A stretch of DNA of 36,424 nucleotides from DASZMJ01 sp035551935 (GCA_035551935.1 DASZMJ010000189.1:1-36424); one strand, 5' to 3'; shown: positions 16,501-23,877, counted from the stretch's first letter. Numbers and translations: made by a program. The notes: generated by a model not told the origin, from the sequence alone.

Positions 16501-17037
16501 GAGGTGGTCGCAGGTGGCGACGGCCTCCGCGGGCCGACCGGCGTCGAGCGCGGCCCGGGCGTCGGCGAGCCTCGCCTCGGCGTCGCGTCGACGCCGCTCG
16601 AGCTCGGCCCGCTCGTCGATCCGTCGGCGGATGTCCTCGACCTGCCGGTCGAGGGCCTCGAACCGGCCGACGCCCTCGCGAGCGAGGGCCAGGGCCGCGT
16701 CGGTCCGGTCGAGCCGGACCAGGAGGTCGGTCGCCAGCCACCAGGGGTCGGGCCAGTCGGGGTCGATCCGGATCGCCCGCTCGGCCAGGTCCGCGGCCTC
16801 GACCGTCCTCGACGAGGCGAGGGACTTGGCGCGTTGCCAGGCGCCGCGCGACGCGCCGCGGCGCCGGATCGCGTCGCGGCGGCCCTCGTACTCGGCGGCG
16901 ACCGCCGCGTGCGCCTCGCCCGGGATCGCGCCGCGGTCGCGGAGTGCGTCCCACTGCGCGAGGAAGTAGGCGAGGTGGCCCAGCTCCGCGCCCTCGGCGG
17001 GGGTGAGTTGAGGCTCGACGGGGGGGATCTCGCCCAT
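10555..17037 (-). CDS. Giant polytopic membrane protein with TPR-like N-terminus
   Basis: From the ATG at 17037 (MGEIPPVEPQLTP..., GAGGG upstream) this gene encodes 2160 residues. Residues about 1-265 are soluble: helical repeats of TPR type (AERAIRIDPDWPDPWWLATDLLVRL), an Arg/Glu-rich coiled coil (RRRIDERAELERRRRDAEARL), and a second TPR-like part (LAERPGHAETIALLALAHDRLGN). The rest is an almost unbroken series of hydrophobic helices, dozens of them, from about residue 275 (LILCLAVLLIVVSS) to near the end (WAIMLGLGIALVVFVAL), with a short cytoplasmic tail. The helix pairs look repetitive, suggesting growth by internal duplication. No catalytic motif, transporter signature or named family is recognised; DUF2339-like or O-antigen-ligase-like membrane arrays are only loose analogies. 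It stands alone on its strand. Large opposite-strand open frames here are shadows. Confidence 0.85.
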   Translation of the reverse strand: MGEIPPVEPQLTPAEGAELGHLAYFLAQWDALRDRGAIPGEAHAAVAAEYEGRRDAIRRRGASRGAWQRAKSLASSRTVEAADLAERAIRIDPDWPDPWWLATDLLVRLDRTDAALALAREGVGRFEALDRQVEDIRRRIDERAELERRRRDAEARLADARAALDAGRPAEAVATCDHLLAERPGHAETIALLALAHDRLGNVPKSLGLYRELARIDPARASSWARRADEVAAGLAAAPREPVVFLDDLEVAAEKAGVAPRRPPSWSAIAAEFVEEHWQKLILCLAVLLIVVSSTVGAHHLLGERLLWSRLGQCMLALVYTATVGVFGFGLVRWGAERAGRIMLVTTLAVIPVNFSLAGELRLLTVPTTPNLALLGTVMAVLFGLCGMIAGALGLRRGGLFPAAFFALGAFNAAAARGMPESWELAVLLLSSAVFLAAVWRLNATTDLAEPTEATRDFAYFTLGLLTYAFLFTAYRSGIFVLQLIPRRPPLLALPVMFAAIACVQTAHSLSRLEKDPRRVHLLGLVGLVLAGLAFALALAHPPVPSAILSGNTTATALLGLALFATLLAVHRHPSYLYLSFGALVVAYFGAYYFLRDLMEGFLLAAGHALGYREKLPEPFKAINGVIFNVALATLSMYFARAWKDGRLARHCHRIGLPLAIAACGFSAFEPKAAVICMACYAPLFAAGAWLFAQPALIYLACAAAVGSASFATTLVPGVTLADRALGASLIGLVFWLVARLQGAAKGAPSYRLPTLHSACATAGAAVVLATLATLPPAVVVRAVPWTFFAVALLLALVTLEDPRRLAATAALGAACAGALLLVVAAGRRSIDEGSAIALALAAEGLAIGLGVLGAGLDRLGRPGRLGVFARPSHDVSLALVVLGLACADERFPRGMTPNDAGGMALAAVAWLLGAGALVLSSLVAYRLRIVAYAAVSALAVACSTATFASMAEWGLSDLAPAAIAAGAFGLAAVLAGDRLDRVRESGSDPLYRGPLLHAGLVAAGLTAPLAVAILPEFGPMAVALALAAAALVVASRVYPEPAAPWAATAFALGAWLSLVEALAHRRALALPSYGLFAVDFAIAALAIHEVAAALGRRHEGAVRARAFAAILPDAAILILLASIVVVAAGLQVGPAVIAALALIGGALIWATRRRRVPPLVYVGLGSLAAAVLCLGTRLAPWAVPGIGVGWLAVAAVAAALMLWGGGALGRRAGVDRFFVEPAFVMSITMAFVACWLAFAARLAARESYPIGVGAVLGAAVVFALLAATRRSAALGGVAVGALVGATYLALLSAAEPDPSRAYVLGLVAAAESIVLASAGLLARRRLGDDLRPVAAGPLLGWALALVIASIPLAYHSPISMAIAAAAFAPMLWAFPAAAWLYAVLGCAGLAVYYRFLSERPEDHLIGPCLLGALALWTLGFLVRRGGPALRDRLRLRPGSYDDPFFLAGLGAAMSALALRFDLGVRGALPWSSRLLVLPALAGYMLLALRAYPSRAWAYACLGFLTAWAALATSPYLVPWPLWFPMGVLVAVAWLAAWRGLERVEGPLCGRFGIPPVRFAIAARDGSLATFAAAVMVGMAAIGAGVARAVVPDLWAATPLSPRAWAAVLGALALAGAYCDAAGDRPGPAWLRAGVCLLPALVALWLGSAGSPILRRTGLDAADFLPPAVALAGLLTVALGLRPAGDTTGRRVLLLGDVGAARAAILGDVSWPIGAALAVLAPVATYGAPRPSTAITLAAACATLALLAGSRRRFEFAALAGLAWALTPPLAVAVVALRRDAAFDRTLVAAFVGLAEALAGAVLLAVAGRCRRAARTTEDATAFAMRSAWALEGIALVGVAFAGVVAVGPVASGIAQRDWGLAAGIATLLVLTATCVVLAARWRSQALVYAAQAALVGTYFLYRSAYPFTTAGDAVILVLLGFLDFGVAEVMERLGLDLYARPTLYFSLVMPLIPIALALRAGLLDDATLFVAFATGTFYAVACLRLQWKAAGYAAGVLYNAFLWVAWARASWSLVDHPEFYMIPVGLSAILFAEVNRAELGRSYVNALRTAGLALVYLSLAVPIWRFESLGAWATLLVLSLAGVFVGIGLRAQSFLWLGLVCFTLDVVYQLGRVGMQYALAKWAIMLGLGIALVVFVALNEKKQVVGAMRAYYERARQWE

Positions 17038-17265
17038 GATCCAGCCCTCAACCGGTCCGTTTCGTCGACCGCGATGGCCTGGACACACCTCCGATCCTAA
17101 GACGTGCCGGGGATCGGGTAAAGTGACTTCCCCGAAATCTTTGGGATGTCGGCAGGGGCGGCGCCCCTCATCGCGCGCCGGGAGCCCATGAGGGCCTGCG
17201 GCGGATCGCGGCGCGGTCGCGCGGCGCATGCGGCCGGCCGACGTGGGCCTTGCGGGCGGTCGGCC

Positions 17266-17469
17266 TCAGCCGCCGCGACGGGCGCGGTGGGCGTCGTGGC
17301 AGGCCTTGCACGAGGTCGCGATCCGGCGGTGCGCGGCCCGCAGCGCGGCCAGGTCGTGCGCCTCGGCCGCGGCCGACATCGCCGCGACGAGCGCGTCGCG
17401 GCTGATGAAGTCCATCTGGAGGGCGACGATCCCGAACAGCAGGTTCTTGTCCGTCTCGGCGCGGCCCAT
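17266..17469 (-). CDS. Tiny chimera: kinase-type N-terminus plus cytochrome c CxxCH
   Basis: A 67-residue frame with a good ribosome-binding site (AGGAGG, 9 bases before the ATG at 17469). Residues 1-31 (MGRAETDKNLLFGIVALQMD, then FISRDALVAAM) match, from memory, the N-terminus of planctomycete Ser/Thr protein kinases. Residues 42-63 (ALRAAHRRIATSCKACHDAH) instead look like the end of a cytochrome c'/c556-type protein, with heme motif C54-K-A-C57-H58. There is no signal peptide, so heme attachment in the periplasm would not be expected. It may be a fusion left by a deletion, or a small regulator that reuses both pieces. The kinase domain is absent. Confidence 0.6.
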   Translation of the reverse strand: MGRAETDKNLLFGIVALQMDFISRDALVAAMSAAAEAHDLAALRAAHRRIATSCKACHDAHRARRGG

Positions 17470-17585
17470 GACCCCGACCTCCTCGACCTCAGCAGCAGGG
17501 GCAAGCGTCTATAGGCCCCACATAGGTCCTCGCCATCGAAGTCCCCTACCTCGGAATCTACCATCACTTCATGGTCGGGTGAAGC

Positions 17586-17609
17586 GTCAGATGCTAAACT
17601 CTATCTGAC
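17586..17609. promoter_or_regulatory. Small palindrome upstream of the small gene at 17671
   Basis: GTCAGAT (17586-17592) and ATCTGAC (17603-17609) are exact reverse complements around a 10-base spacer, 62 bases before the small gene at 17671. It could be an operator for that possible DNA-binding protein. This is inference from position and symmetry only. Confidence 0.25.
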
Positions 17610-17670
17610 TGACCCCGCCCCGGAGCCGGGCGCGCGCCCGGCCCCATCTCGAACCTTCCCGAGGCTCCTG

Positions 17671-17865
17671 ATGGCCCGATCACCGATCCCCGACCTGACG
17701 ATCATGACCGTGAAACTCTCGGGCGACGACCGCGAGCGACTGGATCGGATCGCCGACGACCTGGCCCGCGACACCGGCCAGCCGCGGAGCCTCACGGCCG
17801 CGATCCGGGTGCTGATCCGGTCCTACGACCCGGCGCGGGCGGCGCCCTGGAAAGTCGAGACCTGA
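17671..17865 (+). CDS. Small ribbon-helix-helix-like protein
   Basis: A 64-residue protein. The segment LTIMTVKLSGDDRERLDRIADDLARDTG, followed by SLTAAIRVLIRSYD, has the strand-helix-helix layout of ribbon-helix-helix DNA-binding proteins, which often act as antitoxins or small repressors. No toxin gene stands next to it; the following gene is a tRNA on the other strand. The ATG at 17671 has GAGG upstream, and 17704 is an alternative start at MTVKLSG. The function is inferred from pattern only. Confidence 0.6.
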   Translation: MARSPIPDLTIMTVKLSGDDRERLDRIADDLARDTGQPRSLTAAIRVLIRSYDPARAAPWKVET

Positions 17866-18073
17866 CCGCGCCGAGGCCATTTCCGCGCGACACCCTCGGC
17901 CGATTGGTCCGGGTGTCGCTGCGTCTGAACGCCCGTGAGCACCGGAGACTGTCACACTTCGTCACGGCTACCCGTGCCGGACGGGCCTTTTGGGGCCAGG
18001 ACGGGCCACGTTGGGCTCGATGAACCGTGACGATAGTTCGACTTAAGTCTCTTGATCTCAAGGCGTTATGCAA

Positions 18074-18146
18074 TGGGCAGAGCCGGGATCGAACCGGCGA
18101 CACCAGGATTTTCAGTCCTGTGCTCTACCAGCTGAGCTATCTGCCC
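18074..18146 (-). tRNA. tRNA-Phe (GAA)
   Basis: On the minus strand the sequence folds as a standard 73-base cloverleaf. The acceptor stem is GGGCAGA/TCTGCCC, the D arm contains AGCTCAGCTGGTAGAGC, the anticodon loop CTGAAAA gives anticodon GAA, and the T arm contains GGTTCGATCCC. The discriminator base is A and the CCA end is not encoded (TTG follows). Confidence 0.97.
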
Positions 18147-18352
18147 GCGGCGTTTGGAGATTCTGGCTTAACACGAGGACGGACGGGTTGTCAACGGAAT
18201 CGAGGCGAAGATGGTGGAGAGGCCGAGCGTCTCGAGAACGGGCGGGCACCTTCGTCTCACGGGGCTCGCTGATGGGTCGCCTGCGACCTCGTCGTCGGCC
18301 GTCCACGGCCGGCCCGAGCGAGGCAAACCGGTCCCGAAGGGGTCCAGGCCGC

Positions 18353-18733
18353 TCAATAGAACTTCTGGAGCGCCTTCGACACGACGTAGATGACGACGTG
18401 CCGGCTCAAGGGCTTGGCGAGGACGCAGTAGGCGTGGGCGGAGAGGGCCTTGCGCAAGAGGCCCTCGTCGGACTCGGCGGAGATGAGGATCGTGGGCAAG
18501 GACCCCTTGATCTGCTGGACGATCTCCATCGTCTCCAGCCCGGTGAGGCGCGGCAGGTGCATGTCCATCAGGGCGAGATGGACGTCCTCCTGCTTCACGA
18601 TGTCGATCGCCTCCTCGCCGCTGCCGGCCAGGAAGGTGCGATAGCCGGCCGGCTCGAAGATCTCGCGGAGCGATTCGCGCGAGCCCCGATCGTCGTCGGT
18701 GATCAGGAGCGAATAGGGGCGTGCCAGGGTCAT
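18353..18733 (-). CDS. Single-domain response regulator
   Basis: A 126-residue CheY-like receiver with no output domain. It has the acidic pocket D13-D14-D15, phospho-acceptor D57 (LALMDMHLP), S85 (ILISAES) and K107 (LAKPLS), so phosphorylation should work. The start at 18733 gives the usual receiver beginning (MTLARPYSLLITDDD); a longer frame up to 18811 is possible. No histidine kinase lies nearby, so the gene is an orphan. It would act by protein-protein contact in a phosphorelay or like CheY. The Cys at 103 (AYCVLAKP) is unusual but not at a key position. Confidence 0.9.
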   Translation of the reverse strand: MTLARPYSLLITDDDRGSRESLREIFEPAGYRTFLAGSGEEAIDIVKQEDVHLALMDMHLPRLTGLETMEIVQQIKGSLPTILISAESDEGLLRKALSAHAYCVLAKPLSRHVVIYVVSKALQKFY

Positions 18734-18939
18734 CGTGCCCGGTCCCGCGCCGCGGTCGGAAAGGGGAATCGGTCGTCGATCGCCGGGAGGGTTAAGCATC
18801 TGTCGTGCCAAAGGCCACCCGACCGACCGCGAGCCGAAAACCTACGTCGTCAATCCATCGTTGATTCTAAGACTTAGGACGATCCTGTCAAACAGAAAAA
18901 ACGTGAGGCGATGCGATCGCTCGCCGGCCGAATTGGCAG

Positions 18940-20082
18940 TCAGCGCGTGGCGGTGGCGGAGTTGCCGGCGTCGGCGGGGCCGGCGAGGCGCTGGAGGAAG
19001 CCCTTGGACTCGGGCCAGCGGCGGTCGGGGTCGAAGGCGGCGGCGGTCTTGAGGTCGTCGAGGTCGGTCTCGGGGTCGACGAACCGGTAGCGTTCGAGGA
19101 GCTGGCCGTCGGCGGCCACGGCCTGGAAGTAGGCGGGGAGCTTGGTGGTGGGGTCGAAGTAGAGGACGTCCTGCTCGCCGTCGGGCCCGTCGCGGACGAC
19201 CTTGTGACACGCGACCCCCTTGCCCTCGGGGGCCTCGAGCCCCTCGTACGAGAGCCGGCCGACGCGCGGGTCGCCCGCCTGGCGGAGCCGGAGCCACTCC
19301 TCGAGGTGGCCGAGGATCGTCTCGAAGCCGGCCTCGTTGATCGGGTGCCGGCTGGTGTTGCGGACGAGGGGGTTGTCGGGCGCCATCGACACGCGCTGGA
19401 CGAGCGCGGCGGGCTGGTAGATCTGCATCTTGCCGTCGTGCGCGCCGGCCTCGAAGATGACTTCTCGCCCCTTGTGCGGGCCGCTAGGCCACTGCAGCCG
19501 CACCGCTTTCGGCTCGCGTCGGATGCTCAGGAGCACCTCCTCGGCCGGCTGGAGGACGCCGTTGACGCGCTCCTCGCGACGGAGGGTGACGCGGTAATTC
19601 TCGACCGCGTCGATCCGCTTGCGGGCCTCGGCGACGACCGACTCGATCGTCGGCCCTTCGGGCTTGGGCCCCGCCTTCGGCCTGGGGCGTCGCGCCGGCT
19701 CGGCGGCGGTCGTCGGCGGCTGGAGGGCGATGCCGACCTTGCCGTCGTCCTCGGCGGGAGCCAGGGGATCGGGTGCGGGCCGGGTCGTGCGGGTCGTCGC
19801 GGTCGCGGGCTTGCGGTCGGCGAGTACGGGGCCGGTGGGATAGCCGCCGTGGGCCGCCCGGGCGCCGAGCATCGGCGGGGGCGCCTCGGGGGCCCGCGTG
19901 CTGGATCGGGTCCAGGAGCAACCGGGGATGGTCGCTCCCAGGGCCAGGGCGACGCCGGTTCGGAACCAGTCGCGTCGACTCCCGGACGCTCGGGCCGTCT
20001 TCTCCGCCGCGGGCTTCACGACGAGCACCCCCGACCTTGGGGCGGGCCGTTCCGGTCGTCTCGCACCGAAACGGCCGGCCAT
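18940..20082 (-). CDS. DUF1571 lipoprotein, probably Tat-exported
   Basis: A protein of up to 380 residues. The leader SRRDWFRTGVALALGATIPGC (about residues 34-54) joins a twin-arginine pattern to a lipobox-like Cys, suggesting a Tat-exported lipoprotein. A Pro/Ala/Thr linker follows to about residue 145. The C-terminal domain (about 145-370) matches DUF1571: VENYRVTLRREERVNGVLQ, AVRLQWPSGPHKGREVIFEAG, and LYFDPTTKLPAYFQ. DUF1571 proteins resemble outer-membrane-lipoprotein carriers (LolA-like fold) and are common in planctomycetes. The ATG at 20082 is 33 residues before the Tat motif; GTG at 20028 or 20019 may be the true start. Confidence 0.85.
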   Translation of the reverse strand: MAGRFGARRPERPAPRSGVLVVKPAAEKTARASGSRRDWFRTGVALALGATIPGCSWTRSSTRAPEAPPPMLGARAAHGGYPTGPVLADRKPATATTRTTRPAPDPLAPAEDDGKVGIALQPPTTAAEPARRPRPKAGPKPEGPTIESVVAEARKRIDAVENYRVTLRREERVNGVLQPAEEVLLSIRREPKAVRLQWPSGPHKGREVIFEAGAHDGKMQIYQPAALVQRVSMAPDNPLVRNTSRHPINEAGFETILGHLEEWLRLRQAGDPRVGRLSYEGLEAPEGKGVACHKVVRDGPDGEQDVLYFDPTTKLPAYFQAVAADGQLLERYRFVDPETDLDDLKTAAAFDPDRRWPESKGFLQRLAGPADAGNSATATR

Positions 20083-20119
20083 CCCTGACCGTTGCCGAAC
20101 GTTGGGCCCGTTCCTCCCG

Positions 20120-21823
20120 TCACGCCGGCCGCGACGCGGCGGCGCGGTCGATCGGGAAGGAGTCGATGGCCGAGAGGTCGGCCATCAGGCAGGGCTGTTT
20201 ATACTGTTCGACGGTCCCCCCGCTCTTCGCCAGCCGTCGCCTCCGGAAATCCTCCCACGACCCCGGCGGCAGGCCGCGCGTGCGGACTGGGCCGAGTCGG
20301 AGGGTCGCGCGCTTGCTCTCGTACTCGACGTTCAGCCGCCGCAACCGCGCATCCACCTCCGCCGCCAGCCGCTCGCCGGCCGCGACGCCTCCCAGGTCGT
20401 CGCGCTCGACCAGCAGGCTGTAGTATGGCGGGTCGTCCCAGGTCGGCAAGGCCAAGAAGGCCTTGAGCGTCAACCCCAGGGCCCGTTGCGCCTCGGCCAC
20501 TGCGGCGACGACCTGGAATTCCGAGAGCTTCTCGCCGGTCAGGCTCGAGATGTGCGCCCCTTTGTTCAGGAACTCGATCACCGGCGCCTTGCCGTGGAAG
20601 CCGACGCAGCGCACCAGGTCGTGGATCTGGTAGCGATACAAGCCCCCCGAGGTCGTCGGCAGGATGAAGTACCGCTCCCCTTCGACCAGGTCGGCCGCCT
20701 CGACGGTCTCGGGTTCGTCGCGGTCGATCTGGTCCTCGGGGGTGAACTCGAAGTAGTGGTGGCGGACGTCGAGGATGCCGGCCGGCGTGTTGTTCTCGAC
20801 CGGGATCGTCATCCGCCCTTCCGACGCGATCAGTCCCGGGTCGCGGACCGGCGTGTTGCCGAAGAACTCCGGGTAGTGCCGCAGGTACGCCCCCATCGTC
20901 CCGCCGGTCCAGTTGGCCAGCACCTTCAGGCCCGGCCAGTAATCCCTCGGCAACAGCCGCCCCGTCCGCTCGACGATGGCCTCCAGCCGCCTCGACGTCG
21001 CCCGACGCTTCCGCCGGATGCGGAACGCCATGGCCTTGCGGATGTCCTGCGGGATCGGCCAGCGCGGGTCGAGGGTGCCGTCGGCGAGGTCGCGGATCAA
21101 CGTCTCCTGCTCGCGGTCGCCGAGCCGGGCGATGCCGAGGACGGTGCTCGGGTTGGCCGCGATGATCGTGCCGACCTCGCGATAGACCGACAACCTCAAG
21201 GCGACATAGTATTTCGCCGCGACGTCCTTGATCCGGGATGCGGCCGGGTGCATGGTGTAGGTTGTCCGCACGAGCGGGTTCTGCATCCGGGCCGTCAGGC
21301 CGGTGATCGCCCCGCACGGGATGCCCGCCGGGGTGGTCGACTCGCGCCAATCGCCGGCGACCTGGAGGATCGGCAACTGGCCGCGGAGGTACGTCTCCGG
21401 GAACGCGTCGAACATCTGGATGCCCCAGATCATCCAACCTTCCCGGTAGTCGCGGACGGTCTCGCGCGTGACGGGGATCGTCTTCGGCCGCGCCGTCGTG
21501 CCCGAGGTCAGGGCGAACATCAGGACCTCGGTGCCGGGGCCGAAGAGGGCACTGACCTCGCCGTTGCGGACCCGGTCGATGTACGGCTCATGCCCCTCGT
21601 AGCCGCGGATCGGCACCCGCTTCCGGAAGTCGGCCGGCGACCTGATCTCGTGGAAATGATGGTCGCGGCCGAAGGCGCTGTCGGCGTGGCGGGCGACGAG
21701 CTGGAGGAGCCGGTCGCGCTGGGCCACGTCGGCGCGGGCGGTCTGGTCCAGGAACTCCCGGGCCAGGGCCCTGGCCTTCAGCCGGATCGGGACGCCGAGC
21801 AGTCGCAGGGTCGTTTCGAACAT
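20120..21823 (-). CDS. GH3 family acyl-adenylating enzyme
   Basis: A 567-residue member of the GH3 family, named from plant auxin-responsive acyl-amido synthetases. These belong to the ANL (acyl-CoA synthetase-like) superfamily and activate carboxylic acids with ATP. The P-loop-like motif LTSGTTARPKTIPVT is at about residues 105-119. The GLYRYQIHDLVRCVGFHGKAPVIEFLNKGAHISSLTGEKLSE block is the strongest family signature (a second ATP site and hinge), followed by the small C-terminal domain. The start ATG at 21823 has GGAGGG about 10 bases upstream. Bacterial members have no established substrate; conjugation of an acid to an amine is plausible. It precedes the DUF1571 lipoprotein by about 37 bases on the same strand, so they may be co-transcribed. 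Confidence 0.93.
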   Translation of the reverse strand: MFETTLRLLGVPIRLKARALAREFLDQTARADVAQRDRLLQLVARHADSAFGRDHHFHEIRSPADFRKRVPIRGYEGHEPYIDRVRNGEVSALFGPGTEVLMFALTSGTTARPKTIPVTRETVRDYREGWMIWGIQMFDAFPETYLRGQLPILQVAGDWRESTTPAGIPCGAITGLTARMQNPLVRTTYTMHPAASRIKDVAAKYYVALRLSVYREVGTIIAANPSTVLGIARLGDREQETLIRDLADGTLDPRWPIPQDIRKAMAFRIRRKRRATSRRLEAIVERTGRLLPRDYWPGLKVLANWTGGTMGAYLRHYPEFFGNTPVRDPGLIASEGRMTIPVENNTPAGILDVRHHYFEFTPEDQIDRDEPETVEAADLVEGERYFILPTTSGGLYRYQIHDLVRCVGFHGKAPVIEFLNKGAHISSLTGEKLSEFQVVAAVAEAQRALGLTLKAFLALPTWDDPPYYSLLVERDDLGGVAAGERLAAEVDARLRRLNVEYESKRATLRLGPVRTRGLPPGSWEDFRRRRLAKSGGTVEQYKQPCLMADLSAIDSFPIDRAAASRPA

Positions 21824-22084
21824 GCGCCGGGTCCCTCCGCGCCCGTCGCATTCGTGGCGCAGGGCATCGGATCGTAGGCGTGTGGATTCGAGGCAAGGGA
21901 TGGCGGACTATAGCCCGAGGCCCCCCCGCGGTCAACCCAGGACCCTTGCCGCAAGGTCCCTCGCCCCTTGATTATGACACACCCCGTGGCCCCCTGCATC
22001 GCCACGCCCCGGGCCCGTCTTCCGCGGGCCGCAGCCGGCCATCATACTGGAGGCCCGCACCTCGAACCGCACCGGAGGACGCCC

Positions 22085-22288
22085 ATGCTCAGCGCCCGCA
22101 ACCAGCTCCCCGCGACGATCAAGTCGGTCAAGCTCGGCGAGGTCATGGCCGAGGTCGTCATGGCCGTCGGCGACGTCGAGCTCGTCGCCGCCATCACCCG
22201 CGGCTCGGCCGAACACCTCGGCCTCAAGGCCGGCGACACGGTGAAGGCGGTCATCAAATCCACCGAAGTGATGATCGACAAGTCCTGA
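22085..22288 (+). CDS. Molbindin-like Mop protein (TOBE domain)
   Basis: A 67-residue protein made of a single TOBE/Mop domain: SARNQLPATIKSVKLGEVMAEVVMAVGD, then ELVAAITRGSAEHLGLKAGDTVKAVIKSTEVMI. These small proteins assemble as multimers and bind molybdate or tungstate in the cytoplasm. The ATG at 22085 has GGAGG six bases upstream. A hairpin follows directly. The gene stands alone: the gene downstream is not a Mo transporter or cofactor gene. It implies Mo/W-enzyme use in the cell, for example a formate dehydrogenase, which would fit the ftr gene at 5002, but that is inference. Confidence 0.93.
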   Translation: MLSARNQLPATIKSVKLGEVMAEVVMAVGDVELVAAITRGSAEHLGLKAGDTVKAVIKSTEVMIDKS

Positions 22289-22293
22289 ACGCG

Positions 22294-22325
22294 GGTGGCC
22301 CCGACCGCTGGCCACCGGGGCCACC
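22294..22325 (+). terminator. Hairpin after the mop gene
   Basis: GGTGGCCCC (22294-22302) pairs with GGGGCCACC (22317-22325) with a 14-base loop, starting six bases after the stop codon. There is no T-run, so termination is likely but not certain. Confidence 0.5.
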
Positions 22326-22650
22326 GAGGATGCCCTTCGCCACGCCGCCTTGACGCCCAAGCCCAACGGACCGGCCCGCCGAGCGCCGCGTGGATTGTAC
22401 GGAAACCGCCGCGGCGGGACGGGTCCGATGCGGCGCGAGGTTAGGCGTCAGGTCCGCTCGGCCGACTCGGTGCTGGCCCTGCGCGGCTACTGGCGTCGGG
22501 TGTGGGTGGTCAGTTCGAGGATGCGATCGGAAAGGGGGCGGACGATCCATCGCGGCCTGGGGCAACTCCTTGAAGCTCTCCTGCCTCTAGGTTTTTTCGG
22601 CGTTCTCCCTCGATCGAGCCTCCCGGGGCCGAGCGTGACCTACAGTCCTG
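22326..22650. other. Intergenic region without a recognisable gene
   Basis: About 325 bases between the mop hairpin and the EAL gene. There is a T-rich patch around 22590-22600 (AGGTTTTTTCGGCG). I see no convincing gene or RNA; short frames on both strands have no family features. Confidence 0.5.
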
Positions 22651-23796
22651 GTGTGGGCGAAAGGTACGTCGCTCGGTCCCCGGACGGTCGAATTGATGCA
22701 CCGCTGCAAGGTCTGCGAGTTCCAGCCCGCGCCGCTGCCGGATTCGGGGCGGCTGTACATCGCCCCGCCGGTGGCGCACGCGGAGGGCAGGCTCCTGACG
22801 GCGCTGCGGCGGGCGGAGATCCCGTTCGACGAGCCGGCACCCGGCACGATCGGCCTGGACCTGCGGCCGGGGCTGTTGCCGCGGCTGGTCGACGAGCTGG
22901 GCGCCACGCTCGGGCCCCTCGAAATCCAGAACGCACGTGCCCTGTTGACCGACCGTGACCGGCCGATCACGGTCGCCGACCTCGCCGCGATGCAGCCCCT
23001 GGGCGAGCTGGTGGCGCGGGTCCGGGGCGAGTGGCTCGCCGAGCTGATCCGCGAGGATCGGCTGGCGACGGTCTTCCAGCCGATCGTTTGCAGCGGCCGA
23101 CCCGAGGTCGTCTTCGCGCACGAGTGCCTCTTGCGCGGGCTCGATCGCGACGGCGTGCCGATCCCGCCGGGGCGGCTGTATGAGACGGCGCGGGCCTCGG
23201 GCCTGCTCTTCTCGCTCGACCGCGCGGCGCGGCTGCGGGCGATCAAGTCGGCGGTCGAACAGGGGCTGTCGGGCCTGATCTTCATCAACTTCAACCCCGC
23301 GTCGATCTACGACCCGGCCTTCTGCCTGCGGTCGACGATCGCCGCGACCGCCGAGGCGGGGATCGCGCCCGACCGGGTCGTCTTCGAGGTCGTCGAGAGC
23401 GACGAGGCGCACGCCGACCTGCCCGGCATCCTCGCCCGCTACCGCGCCGCCGGCTTCCGCGTGGCGCTCGACGACCTCGGCGCCGGCTTCGGCTCGTTGA
23501 ACCGCCTGGCCACCCTCCGGCCCGACTTCATCAAGGTGGACATGGACCTGATCCAGGGGGTCGACCGCGACTCGTACAAGGCGGGCATCACGGCCAAGAT
23601 CCTCGAGATGGCCCAGCGCCTCGGCGTCGGCACGATCGCCGAGGGGGTCGAGACCGAGCGCGAGTACGACTGGGTCGAGGCCCACGGCGTCGACTACGTC
23701 CAGGGCTTCCTCTTCGGCCGCCCCGCCTGCCCGCCGCCCGTCCCCCGGTCCCTCCCCTCGCGGGCCCGGGCCGCCCTGGCCAACGGTTGCCATTGA
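22651..23796 (+). CDS. EAL-domain cyclic-di-GMP phosphodiesterase
   Basis: A protein of up to 381 residues from the GTG at 22651; the ATG at 22696 (MHRCKVCEF) is equally plausible and neither has a clear ribosome-binding site. The EAL domain spans about residues 128-365. It keeps the residues expected for hydrolysis: E158 (ECLLRG, in place of EALLR), N213 (INFNP), E246/E249 (FEVVES), D274-D275 (ALDDLGAGFGS), K295 (IKVDMDLI), E331 (AEGVE) and Q351 (QGFLFGRP). It should therefore linearise c-di-GMP in the cytoplasm. The N-terminal 125 residues begin with C19-x-x-C22 and show no known sensor fold; the pair of Cys may bind a metal or sense redox. There is no GGDEF partner. Confidence 0.93.
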   Translation: MWAKGTSLGPRTVELMHRCKVCEFQPAPLPDSGRLYIAPPVAHAEGRLLTALRRAEIPFDEPAPGTIGLDLRPGLLPRLVDELGATLGPLEIQNARALLTDRDRPITVADLAAMQPLGELVARVRGEWLAELIREDRLATVFQPIVCSGRPEVVFAHECLLRGLDRDGVPIPPGRLYETARASGLLFSLDRAARLRAIKSAVEQGLSGLIFINFNPASIYDPAFCLRSTIAATAEAGIAPDRVVFEVVESDEAHADLPGILARYRAAGFRVALDDLGAGFGSLNRLATLRPDFIKVDMDLIQGVDRDSYKAGITAKILEMAQRLGVGTIAEGVETEREYDWVEAHGVDYVQGFLFGRPACPPPVPRSLPSRARAALANGCH

Positions 23797-23848
23797 CCGC
23801 CCCCGGCGATTGGCCTACGATCCCCCGGACCCGATCCATCTGGGCCCC

Positions 23849-23877
23849 GTAGCAGGCACGCTCCGCGTGCCGTCCGC
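23849..23877. repeat. Dispersed repeat, single arm (GTAGCAGGCACGCTCC family)
   Basis: A 29-base copy of the sequence that starts GTAGCAGGCACGCTCCGCGT and ends GCCGTCCGC. The same string forms both arms of the palindrome at 30052-30146 and, with few changes, of the one at 31658-31734. Here only one arm is present. Confidence 0.85.
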
